A stretch of DNA of 6,487 nucleotides from an uncultured Chloroflexota bacterium (GCA_913030785.1 CAJWER010000170.1:1-6487); one strand, 5' to 3'; counted from the first letter of the stretch, positions 1-5,485 are shown. Program-made: numbers and translations. The notes: generated by a model from the letters alone, not told the origin.

Positions 1-573
1 ACGGAGGTAGGTGGAGGTTCCACGCGTTACGCCGACGACGACCCGCCCCTTGGAGTCGCGAATCGGCTTCTGCCAGACGAGGGCGTGGGGAGGGACATCG
101 GGGTCGGGGTGATCGTACTTGCTGCGTCTCATGGGGAGATTCACGCCGCCGTCGACCCAGGTATAGCCGTCGTCGTCCGAGTACTTGCACCGCAGGCGGG
201 CGTTGATCAGTGAATCGCCGAAGCCGGCGCTCCTGTAGTAGAAGCAGTAGATACGGCCGCTGCGGCTGATGACCGGGAAGCCAAACTCACTGGTCTGCCC
301 CGGTTTCTCAGTCGGGCCGTCGATGAGCCCGGGAGGGGACCAGTTGATCCCTCCGTCATTGCTGCGCGTATAGACGACGCTGTAGTCGGCCCCATAAGGC
401 TGGGTACAGGTCGAAAAGATAGCCAGCAGGTCGCCGCCGGGAGTGTAATCGACCAGGAAGTGGTCGCAGGCCTCGCCGTAGTATGGAGGCTCCGTTGGCA
501 GGTACACCACCAGGTCCGGGTCCGTACGTCTCCAGTCGTCCGAGTAACACTTCTGCGTCGTGATTGCAGCCAT
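1..573 (-). CDS. Sialidase-like (BNR/Asp-box) protein, partial
   Basis: The reading frame is open from an ATG at 573 to the left edge, giving the first 191 residues of a longer protein. Two canonical Asp boxes (S-x-D-x-G-x-x-W) are visible: SNDGGINW at residues 71-78 and SDDDGYTW at 132-139. Their spacing of about 60 residues is typical of sialidase-type six-bladed beta-propellers. Short strands with Gly/Asp turns surround them, for example GDLLAIFS and GRIYCFYYR. This supports an exo-alpha-sialidase or related BNR-repeat glycosidase. The catalytic Tyr/Glu region would lie off the window, so substrate and activity cannot be judged. No signal peptide is seen, which argues for a cytoplasmic protein or an incomplete N-terminus. 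AGGA lies 4-5 bases before the ATG. The frame upstream of it ends in a stop at 646, 72 bases away, so the two could once have formed an operon. Non-enzymatic propellers also carry Asp boxes. Confidence 0.85.
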   Translation of the reverse strand, partial: MAAITTQKCYSDDWRRTDPDLVVYLPTEPPYYGEACDHFLVDYTPGGDLLAIFSTCTQPYGADYSVVYTRSNDGGINWSPPGLIDGPTEKPGQTSEFGFPVISRSGRIYCFYYRSAGFGDSLINARLRCKYSDDDGYTWVDGGVNLPMRRSKYDHPDPDVPPHALVWQKPIRDSKGRVVVGVTRGTSTYLR

Positions 574-631
574 CGTTCCTGGTCCTTTCTTCTGAAGCCC
601 TGGCCCCTCGCGCTCCGGACGGCGTCCCGAG

Positions 632-919
632 CTACGAATCCGCCCCTACTCCGGGATCTCGTAGGAGACCTCGAAGTCGCCCAGCCGCCGGACGTCCGTA
701 TCGGGGGCCCGCCTGAACAGTAGCCTCAACCATAGCCTTCGCCATGGTCTGTGCCTTGGCCTCGACAGTGGCCTCTGCTACCCGCTCTTCATTTAGCCTA
801 GCCTCTACGGTGGCTTCGATCTCACCTTCAGATGGACTGCTACCGCAGCTAGCTAGAGCCACCACAAGCAGCGTGCATCCCAGTACCAGTACAGCCTTAT
901 GTCTCATCCCACCAATCAT
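632..919 (-). CDS. Short lipoprotein with ATVEA repeats, probably truncated
   Basis: A 95-residue frame begins with a bacterial lipoprotein signal: MRHKAVLVLG, a hydrophobic core, then lipobox LASC with the lipidated Cys at residue 25. It should be exported and anchored to the membrane. Residues 33-70 are Ala/Glu-rich with three copies of an EATVEA/EATVQA motif and are probably helical or coiled coil. From residue 71 the composition turns to Gly/Pro/Arg, reading out of frame through a different coding fragment (stop at 646), so the native C-terminus is probably lost. The start is either ATG 919 or the internal ATG 907. The second lipoprotein (GTG 4724, ATG 4712) has the same pair of starts and the shared MRH motif favours the inner one. 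Repeat copy 1 lies immediately upstream. The function is unknown. Confidence 0.6.
   Translation of the reverse strand: MIGGMRHKAVLVLGCTLLVVALASCGSSPSEGEIEATVEARLNEERVAEATVEAKAQTMAKAMVEATVQAGPRYGRPAAGRLRGLLRDPGVGADS
646..717 (-). pseudogene. Possible 3' remnant of an unknown gene
   Basis: In a frame different from the overlapping lipoprotein there is a protein-like C-terminus: about 23 residues containing DTDVRRLGDFEVSYEIPE, then TAG at 646-648. The residue mix (acidic and aromatic, alternating) and its position 72 bases before the sialidase-like ATG suggest the end of a gene once co-transcribed with it. Upstream the frame runs into lipoprotein sequence, where composition changes near 700-720. 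I read this as a junction where the rest of the gene was lost. I do not recognise the family. A chance open frame is a real alternative because the stretch is short. Confidence 0.3.
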
Positions 920-920
920 A

Positions 921-990
921 ACCCTGCCTCTGAGAGCAGTTTAGCCTAGGGGGGCAAGTAGGATGGGATGCGGCGGGTAGCAGCTAGGGA
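921..990 (+). repeat. Dispersed intergenic repeat, copy 1
   Basis: The core at 925-950 contains CTCTGAGAG, CAGTTTAG and CCTAGG, followed by a G-rich tail (GGGGCAAG and GGCGGG motifs). The same order occurs at copies 2, 3 and 4. CTCTGAGAG at 928-936 is a perfect odd-centred inverted repeat. This copy has TTTAG where the others have TATAG. On its left it runs into the lipoprotein start, and similarity to copy 3 continues through the signal-peptide codons. On its right it fades towards the end of the permease gene. No gene is seen at 991-1081. Confidence 0.7.
938..943 (-). promoter_or_regulatory. Candidate -10 box for lipoprotein 1
   Basis: Read on the minus strand the repeat core gives TAAACT (TATACT in the other three copies), a good -10 hexamer, followed 18 bases later by the outer lipoprotein ATG. 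A start about 7 bases downstream would give a leader of roughly a dozen bases containing AGAGGCAGGG, which could act as ribosome-binding site. No convincing -35 box at 16-18 bases was found. The promoter role is inferred from position and conservation only. Confidence 0.3.
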
Positions 991-1081
991 GACTGGCCTG
1001 AGCGGCTGACTATCGCCAGAGTGAGATGATACGCGAATATAGGGATGCCCGACCTCAACCGGCTATTCGGGCTGACAGCAA

Positions 1082-2071
1082 CTAATGCACCCTAATTCGC
1101 GGGTCCAGGATGCCCAGCAGGATGTCCGAAATGAGGGTCCCGATCACGGTAAAAGTGCCTAGCAACAGCACAATTGTGGCTGATAAAATTAGGTCCTCGT
1201 TCAAAATAGCTTGAAGTAGTAATTGCCCTTCAGTAGGCAGGTTCAGCACCACCGAGACGATGACGCTGCCCGACATCAACGCCGGCAGCAAGTAGCCCAC
1301 TGTGCTCACTAGTGGATTGAGGGCGAGCCGAACAGGGTACTTCAGGATCAGCTTCCACTCGGCCAGACCTTTCGAACGGGCGGTGACAACGTAAGGTTTG
1401 TGCAACTCGTCCAACACATTGGCCCTCATGACCCTGATGAGGCCCGCCGTGCCTGCCGTCCCGATCACGATCACCGATATCCACAGGTGTGACAGCAGAT
1501 CGGCGACTCGATCAAAGCTCCACGACGCCTCTATGTACTCTGGCGAGAAGAGTCCGCCGATGCTTTGGTCAGGGAAGTATACGAAAGCGATCCAAAGCAG
1601 CCAGAGCGCGAGCAGGAAGTCGGGAACCGCCAGCCCCAAGAAGCCGAAAAATGTGACAGTGTAGTCCCCTACACTGTGCTGTCGGACTGCCGTGTAGATG
1701 CCGATTGGGATAGATAGTGACCAGGCGAATAGCGCTGTGGAAAGAACCAGGATTATGGTCATAAGCAGACGCTCTTGGATGACATCCCCAACGGGCTGAT
1801 TGTATGCGTAAGAATTCCCGAAGTCGCCACGAAGGAGTTTAAACGCCCATTTACCGTACTGCACGAACACCGGCTGGTCCAAGCCATACTCCCGGCGTAT
1901 ATTCTCTTTTATTTCATCGACCCACGCTGGCGCGTTCGCTGGAGTGAAACTTGACACATATGTGTCCGCGTAGTCCCCTGGAGGCAACTGGATGGTGACA
2001 AATGCGATCATGGAGATGACCCAGACGGTAAAAAAGGCGAGAAGCGTGCGTCGTGCGACGAAACGCAACAT
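1082..2071 (-). CDS. ABC transporter permease, DppB/OppB type
   Basis: This 329-residue protein matches the usual length and layout of the first inner-membrane permease of peptide/nickel/opine-type ABC importers. It starts with TM1 at about residues 10-29 (LLAFFTVWVISMIAFVTIQL). A long periplasmic loop follows, containing EYGLDQPVFVQYGKW and GDFGNSY, which are typical of the family. Further membrane segments lie at about 102-126, 138-165, 192-211, 256-277 and 297-320. The cytoplasmic EAA-type coupling loop is about 212-252 (ANVLDELHKPYVVTARSKGL), and the tail ends ILDPRIRVH, close to the usual DPR ending. The ATG at 2071 is preceded by GGGAG at 9 bases. It should pair with a DppC-type permease, two ATPases and a binding protein, but none is present: downstream (1081-991) is non-coding up to repeat copy 1, and upstream is a gene fragment. 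The gene looks intact. Its substrate (peptide, sugar or metal) cannot be read from sequence. Confidence 0.93.
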   Translation of the reverse strand: MLRFVARRTLLAFFTVWVISMIAFVTIQLPPGDYADTYVSSFTPANAPAWVDEIKENIRREYGLDQPVFVQYGKWAFKLLRGDFGNSYAYNQPVGDVIQERLLMTIILVLSTALFAWSLSIPIGIYTAVRQHSVGDYTVTFFGFLGLAVPDFLLALWLLWIAFVYFPDQSIGGLFSPEYIEASWSFDRVADLLSHLWISVIVIGTAGTAGLIRVMRANVLDELHKPYVVTARSKGLAEWKLILKYPVRLALNPLVSTVGYLLPALMSGSVIVSVVLNLPTEGQLLLQAILNEDLILSATIVLLLGTFTVIGTLISDILLGILDPRIRVH

Positions 2072-2130
2072 GTAGTGGGTCTCCCTTACTCATGAGGAAT
2101 GCGGTGTAGGCGCTGCAAGGGTGCTTCACT

Positions 2131-2262
2131 TCAGCCCGGGGCCAGTGGTGGCACCCATCCTACCACGAATTCCATGGGGCCAGTAGCTGACTTTGACGTT
2201 ATCGCCAGCACCATGACGTCCCCGAATCTAGGGGTGACCAGACCCCAACCGGGCCTCCTCAC
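2131..2262 (-). pseudogene. PemK/MazF-like toxin fragment
   Basis: A minus-strand frame of about 43 residues contains RRPGWGLVTP, then GDVMVLAITSK and MEFVVGWVPPL, and ends with TGA at 2131. The order RPG...(10-15)...GDVMVLAITSK resembles the core of PemK/MazF-type mRNA interferases, where an RP-hydrophobic strand is followed by a hydrophobic strand ending in ITS. The N-terminal strand with the family's G-D motif is missing: going upstream the frame runs directly into repeat copy 2. The C-terminal part is also short, with PPLAPG where AGL.KPS would be expected. It is therefore a fragment at best. It lies upstream of the permease gene, and 2072-2130 holds only that gene's leader. The match is from memory of the family, and the fragment is short enough for chance. 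Confidence 0.35.
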
Positions 2263-2267
2263 CCCAC

Positions 2268-2360
2268 ATGAGCCTGCCGCAGGGGCCAGTATAGCCTAGG
2301 GAGCCAAAGGGGATCAAATGGGAGAGGGACAGGGCTTAGGCGGGGCTGGTGGTGATGTTA
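2268..2360 (+). repeat. Dispersed intergenic repeat, copy 2
   Basis: Core at 2272-2300: inverted repeat CCTGCCGCAGG (2273-2283), CAGTATAGCCTAGGG, then a G-rich tail with GGGCTTAGGCGGGGCTGG at 2333-2350. The tail matches copy 3 (GGGCTTAGGCGTGGCTG) and its GGATCAA matches copy 4. It carries about 10 extra bases after CCTAGGG compared with the other copies. On the minus strand it gives TATACT at 2288-2293. The sequence between this repeat and 2458 shows no gene. Confidence 0.7.
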
Positions 2361-2458
2361 AGGTTTAACGGGTGGGCTAGCAGGGTTGGTATTGGCAGCG
2401 AGGATACTGTACTTCCATCCTGGACGGAGAGAGTTGGCCTCGTCTGACACAACGGGCT

Positions 2459-2493
2459 GGATTCTTTGTCCCTCCGGGCCTCAGGGTGACACC
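2459..2493 (-). repeat. GTCACCCTGAGG...GAATC repeat, possible hairpin
   Basis: Minus-strand sequence GTGTCACCCTGAGG, a short GC-rich centre, then GGGACAAAGAATCC. From memory this resembles a widespread dispersed bacterial repeat of the form GTCATTCTGAG...GAAGAATC found in many environmental genomes. CCCT and AGGG arms (plus strand GTCCCT...AGGGTGAC) can pair into a stem, so it may act as a 3'-end or terminator-like structure, although no T-tract follows. The stop TGA of the hydrolase-like gene (2481-2483) lies inside it, so the last codons of that protein (KVSP) come from the repeat. Confidence 0.5.
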
Positions 2494-4214
2494 TTCCCGA
2501 CGCCAGGTAGCCCCAGGCTCTTGGCTCGATCGCGTATTGACTCCAGCAGTCCACGGCGGAAGTTGAGGCGGCCATCGGAGGCGACGGGGGTGTCCGGGTC
2601 GTACATCGACGCCGTCTCGTAGAAGCAGTAACCGGCAAGGCGACCGTCACGGTAGGTGTACTCCAGCTTGTCGGCCTCGGACATGTGCTCACTTAGGCCC
2701 ACTTGTCGGCTCAGGTGCACGGGGACATGGGCGTCGCCGGCCTCCGCCAGCATTTCCTGTACCAGCGAGTCCGACAGTAGTCGGTCGGGGTCCCACGCCC
2801 GGCCGAACAGCGTGGCCTCGTCGGCCAGCCCCGATCTAAGCCAGCCACGCCAGTTGAAGGTGATGTTGCCGGGCCGGGACCGCCATCGCATCTGGGTGGC
2901 GTCTGGCCGGAACGACTCCATCTCGGCGTGGACCGAGAGCCGCTTTCCGGCCGCGGCGAGGCGTCCTTTGGCGGCCCCTAGGAACTCGTCGAAGAACTCG
3001 CCCCGCAAAGCGCCCAGCACGTGCAGGTCGTAGGGCTCCGTGTCGGGGTCCACCCCGTATCGGCGCCGGTACTCCCGCGTGACCGGCTCGTTGAAGCCGT
3101 ACATCTGGGGCGTGTTGGTCCAGCTACTGTGGTTGGAGACGCGCACGTCCACGCCGTCGACTCCGGCGGCGATGCATTGGCCCACCCAGCTTAGCCAGTA
3201 CTCTCGCACCTCTGGATAGGCCTCGCACAAGGAGCCGGGGAGGTATTCGTTGCGCCCCCTGGCGAACGCGATGACGCCGTCGCGGGTGGCCGCCCCGTCC
3301 CAGCCAGGCGAGAGCGGCCGGGAGTGGGATACGTCGAGTTGGACCATGAAATCGCCAAGTCCCGCGTCGTACTCCAGATCGTCGGTGCGCAGGTCTCGTT
3401 GAGGACGCGACACGGCCTTGTGGCTCGCCACCACTGTGGGCAAGGGCCTGTCTCTGGGGCCGAAGACGCGCACCATCTCCAGGGCGGTGTTGGCAAACGA
3501 GCCGCGGTCGTTGTCGAGGTTGGTGGCGACGGCGATAAACGGGTCCATCAGGTGAAGGTCTGTCAGGTCCAAGGCGCGCACTTGGTCCCCCTTCGCCGTC
3601 ACCGGCACGCCGTGGATGTCGACCACGTCGCGCGGGCAGGTCACCACCGACTCTCCGGTGGCGAACGAGAGATCCCGTTTCTCGTAGCGGCGGTTGTCGT
3701 GGCTGGTCCATATCTCGATGTTCTCGGGCCTGATTCGGACCGGCGACATGTCCTTCTGGCGAAGCTGGATGCGGTGGACAGGCACCTTCTCCAGGCCGCA
3801 TGGAATATCTGCGGTCCGCCCCTTGACGCGCATTTCGGGGCGGGCTAGGGCCCACTGATCGGAGGGATAGGTGCCGCTGAGGCCGGGCAAGCCCGGCAGG
3901 GCCAGGTTGTCCGGGCTCGACGCCGGCCGGGCGTAGCTGGGCCCCGTCTCGTATGGTTTGATGGTGGCGAAGAACTCCAGTCCTCTCTCGTGGGCTGCTC
4001 GACAGCCAGCAGCCACGGGGTCGCCCAGGTTGTCGAAGGTCTCTCGGGTCTTGGAGTAATGCTGGTCGAAATAGCTCCACAGGCCCTCCTGGTAGAAATT
4101 CCAGTAGATACGTCGTGTCCCCATCCACCGGAGCTGGTCGATTAGGTTCTCCACCATGCCGCGAGTGAAGGCGACGTCGGCGCAATCGTCCGGGAAGTCC
4201 ACCAGAGCCGACAT
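2481..4214 (-). CDS. Putative glycoside-hydrolase-like TIM-barrel protein
   Basis: This 577-residue protein has no signal peptide and is probably cytoplasmic. I chose ATG 4214 because AGGTGG lies 7 bases before it. An in-frame ATG 39 bases further upstream has a weaker site and would overlap the preceding frame. The N-terminus reads as the start of a barrel: RRIYWNFYQEGLW (about residues 34-46), then an alpha helix and GLEFFATIKPYETG (78-91). Residues about 145-260 look like an inserted beta-rich module (IRPENIEIWTSHDNRRYEKR, then LDLTDLHLMDPFIAVATNL). The barrel resumes with REYWLSWVGQCIAAGVDGVD (337-356) followed by VRVSNHSSW, then KRLSVHAEMES (424-434), and closes with AGYCFYETASMYD (527-539). 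This resembles uncharacterised GH10-like/'hypothetical glycosyl hydrolase' proteins. Candidate acidic residues are D353, D356, E431 and E533, but no catalytic pair can be assigned. The preceding methyltransferase remnant ends 17 bases upstream. An N-acetyl-sugar or uronic-acid role would fit the sialidase-like neighbour but is speculation. Confidence 0.75.
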   Translation of the reverse strand: MSALVDFPDDCADVAFTRGMVENLIDQLRWMGTRRIYWNFYQEGLWSYFDQHYSKTRETFDNLGDPVAAGCRAAHERGLEFFATIKPYETGPSYARPASSPDNLALPGLPGLSGTYPSDQWALARPEMRVKGRTADIPCGLEKVPVHRIQLRQKDMSPVRIRPENIEIWTSHDNRRYEKRDLSFATGESVVTCPRDVVDIHGVPVTAKGDQVRALDLTDLHLMDPFIAVATNLDNDRGSFANTALEMVRVFGPRDRPLPTVVASHKAVSRPQRDLRTDDLEYDAGLGDFMVQLDVSHSRPLSPGWDGAATRDGVIAFARGRNEYLPGSLCEAYPEVREYWLSWVGQCIAAGVDGVDVRVSNHSSWTNTPQMYGFNEPVTREYRRRYGVDPDTEPYDLHVLGALRGEFFDEFLGAAKGRLAAAGKRLSVHAEMESFRPDATQMRWRSRPGNITFNWRGWLRSGLADEATLFGRAWDPDRLLSDSLVQEMLAEAGDAHVPVHLSRQVGLSEHMSEADKLEYTYRDGRLAGYCFYETASMYDPDTPVASDGRLNFRRGLLESIRDRAKSLGLPGVGKVSP

Positions 4215-4231
4215 TACAAAGCCACCTGCAC

Positions 4232-4459
4232 TCAATGTCGCCCTCCCATCCACTGAAGACCCGCCGCTCCACTAATAGAAACTGTCATTTGAGCGATCCC
4301 CGGCTGTGGCATCGGCTTTTCATAGTTCCCCGGGTCCCGGTTCTTGAATTCGACTAGAGCCTGCGGCTCGAGAAGTCGTTCCGGGATGAATCCCACGTCT
4401 ATGAGGGAGTGTATCATGGCGCTCGGTGGTCGGCGGTAGTATGGGACCATGACCGGCTC
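4232..4459 (-). pseudogene. Methyltransferase C-terminal remnant
   Basis: About 75 residues, starting near EPVMVPYYRRPPSAM and continuing LIDVGFIPERLLEPQ, then RDPGNYEKPMPQPG, to TGA at 4232. This is the typical C-terminus of class I SAM-dependent methyltransferases: a V-P-Y/F-Y-x-R-P-L-S strand and helix, then a GF...ER..EP segment and a R-P-G-F-L-type last strand. The SAM-binding Rossmann part (about 170-200 residues with a GxGxG motif) is absent. Upstream the frame passes through lipoprotein 2 sequence and soon meets a stop. The normally basic RRPGF near the end is QPGIA here, suggesting decay. The only starts available (TTG 4528 or internal ATG codons) cannot make a working enzyme. It ends 17 bases before the hydrolase-like gene, so it may originally have been the upstream partner of that gene. 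Confidence 0.6.
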
Positions 4460-4724
4460 AGCGAACGAGATGAACGTGCAACAGCCTGTCGCGTGGAACG
4501 CCGTCGGTCGCGACTTTCTGCATGCCAAGTACGTTCACGTACTGGTCAAAGGCCCCCATCAGGCCACCAACTGCCGGAGGCAACTCGCGGATGGCGATGC
4601 CGTTCTCCCTGATCACAGTGGCATCAATATCAGGCTCAGACGTACCACCACCACACGCCACCACTACGGGAAGCAGCACGAACCCTAGTACCAGTAAAGC
4701 TGGATGTCTCATACCACCTCGCAC
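4458..4724 (-). CDS. Short lipoprotein, second copy
   Basis: An 88-residue frame starts at GTG 4724, or more likely at the internal ATG 4712 shared in position with lipoprotein 1 (MRHPALLVLG versus MRHKAVLVLG). A hydrophobic core leads to lipobox VVAC with Cys at residue 24, then GGGTSEPDIDATV. This is a lipoprotein signal plus the start of the same Ala/Thr/Val pattern seen in lipoprotein 1. The rest (NGIAIRELPPAVGGLMGAFD and onwards) has no relative in copy 1. The frame stops with TGA at 4458-4460, which sits inside the first codons of the methyltransferase remnant in another frame, so it could be a genuine short lipoprotein or a truncated one. Repeat copy 3 lies directly upstream. Nucleotide similarity with copy 1 runs from the repeat through the signal-peptide codons. 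Function unknown. Confidence 0.55.
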   Translation of the reverse strand: MRGGMRHPALLVLGFVLLPVVVACGGGTSEPDIDATVIRENGIAIRELPPAVGGLMGAFDQYVNVLGMQKVATDGVPRDRLLHVHLVR

Positions 4725-4795
4725 AACCCTCCCTCTGGGGGCAGTATAGCCTAGGGGGCAAGTGGGACTAGGGCTTAGGCGTGGCTGCTAGTAGC
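4725..4795 (+). repeat. Dispersed intergenic repeat, copy 3
   Basis: Core at 4728-4755: CCCTCTGGGG (arms CCC/GGG), GCAGTATAGCCTAGG, then GGGCAAGTGGGA and GGGCTTAGGCGTGGCTG. The tail is closest to copy 2 and the left flank is closest to copy 1. It lies between the HNH gene's 3' end and lipoprotein 2's start. Sequence 4796-4831 is non-coding and shows only loose similarity to the area right of copy 1. Confidence 0.72.
4743..4748 (-). promoter_or_regulatory. Candidate -10 box for lipoprotein 2
   Basis: Minus-strand TATACT, one base different from the TAAACT at the same place in copy 1 and identical in copies 2 and 4. It lies 18 bases before the GTG at 4724, with GAGGGAGGG between as a possible ribosome-binding site. 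No -35 box at normal spacing is obvious. Inferred only. Confidence 0.3.
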
Positions 4796-4831
4796 TATGG
4801 CTACTGAGCTAGCAGGTGAATAGCGAAGATG

Positions 4832-5365
4832 CTATTGGGGCTGTTGTGTTGAACTCCATCTTTGCCAGAACCATTCTAAAGCTTCTGCGTGTGGTTTCTT
4901 CGGTAGGGCTTGTAGGCGATCTATGCTGACCTTGAGTGCCGATCTGTCTGGGCCGTCCTTACGGTATCTGATCATTAAGGGCCTAGGCTCTATCCCAAAC
5001 ATCTCGGCATCAAATGCCCGATGATGTAGGGAACAAAGCAACAATCCATTTCTTGGATCATCTGAACCATGGGATTTTTTGGGTCTGATATGGGCGGCAT
5101 CAAGAAGTTCAAGTATGTTGGGCCCGCATAAGAGGCATGCGCCACCGTAGCGTCGCATAACCCTAAACCTAAACCGTTGTTGCCCTGGCCGAACAGCAGC
5201 CTGCTGTTTGGCACTTTTCTTTGAGGAGTCAACTAACGAGAACGGTTCATCGTCCTCGTCGACGTCGTGAATGAGCTGCTGTGGCCTGCTGATGTCAAAG
5301 GTGATCAGAAAGATCTTGTTCGTATCGTCCCAATCTTCAACCCATCCCAAGAACACGTTTCGCAA
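4832..5365 (-). CDS. HNH endonuclease domain protein, N-terminus missing
   Basis: The 177 residues from TTG 5365 contain an HNH module of the HNH_2 type: RFRFRVMRRYGGACLLCG, then LLDAAHIRPK, NGLLLCSLHHRAFD and EMFGI. Visible key residues are Cys77/Cys80 (CLLC), the metal-site His92 in AAHI, Asn106 in NGL, and His114/His115 in LHH. Such domains hydrolyse DNA and often sit at the C-terminus of restriction-type enzymes. The start is poor: TTG with no ribosome-binding site. The frame stays open and protein-like for 13 more codons upstream (VFVITYPSLHAKL) until TAG at about 5405-5407, which lies 10 bases from repeat copy 4. The real N-terminal domain (DNA recognition or other) therefore appears cut away. 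The C-terminus (EALEWFWQRW) looks natural. Probably inactive or poorly expressed, unless the remaining piece is translated from a non-standard start. Confidence 0.75.
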   Translation of the reverse strand: MRNVFLGWVEDWDDTNKIFLITFDISRPQQLIHDVDEDDEPFSLVDSSKKSAKQQAAVRPGQQRFRFRVMRRYGGACLLCGPNILELLDAAHIRPKKSHGSDDPRNGLLLCSLHHRAFDAEMFGIEPRPLMIRYRKDGPDRSALKVSIDRLQALPKKPHAEALEWFWQRWSSTQQPQ

Positions 5366-5414
5366 CTTTGCATGGAGCGATGGGTATGTGATTACAAAAA
5401 CAGGCTAGCCGAAT

Positions 5415-5485
5415 GAGCCTGCCTCTGAGGGCAGTATAGGCTAGGGATCAAGGGGGGAAGCGGCGGGATGGGGGTTAGACGGAGA
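5415..5485 (+). repeat. Dispersed intergenic repeat, copy 4
   Basis: Core at 5418-5446: inverted repeat CCTCTGAGG (5422-5430), GCAGTATAGGCTAGGG, then ATCAAGGGGGGAAGCGGCGGG. It has GGCTAGG where the other copies have GCCTAGG. On the minus strand it gives TATACT at 5433-5438. The truncated HNH frame begins just to the left. The left flank GAGCCTGCC matches copy 2 (GAGCCTGCC at 2270-2278). Confidence 0.72.

Noticed and set aside
460..723. Plus-strand frame opposite the sialidase-like start
   Set aside because: The opposite strand carries clear Asp boxes; this frame has no recognisable pattern.
2099..2299. Plus-strand 66-codon frame between permease and repeat 2
   Set aside because: Composition is unremarkable and it ends inside the repeat; the opposite strand has the more protein-like PemK/MazF-type pattern.
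2288..2318. Full -35/-10 promoter in repeat 2 (TTGATC, 18 bases, TATACT)
   Set aside because: The TTGATC spacing is not kept in copy 4 (7 bases) and it is absent in copies 1 and 3, so the -35 match is probably chance.
3324..3848. Plus-strand frame of 174 codons inside the hydrolase-like gene
   Set aside because: Antisense shadow, rich in Val/His/Gly runs; no start signal and fully contained in a supported gene.
3124..4272. Long minus-strand frame of 382 codons overlapping the hydrolase-like gene
   Set aside because: Arg/Pro/Gly-rich shadow of the GC-rich gene in another frame, without domain-like pattern.
921..5485. Integron cassette array with attC sites
   Set aside because: Repeat spacing and one-orientation genes look similar, but RYYYAAC and GTTRRRY core sites are absent and no integrase is present.
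921..5485. CRISPR array
   Set aside because: Only four copies, spaced hundreds to thousands of bases apart, with genes between them.
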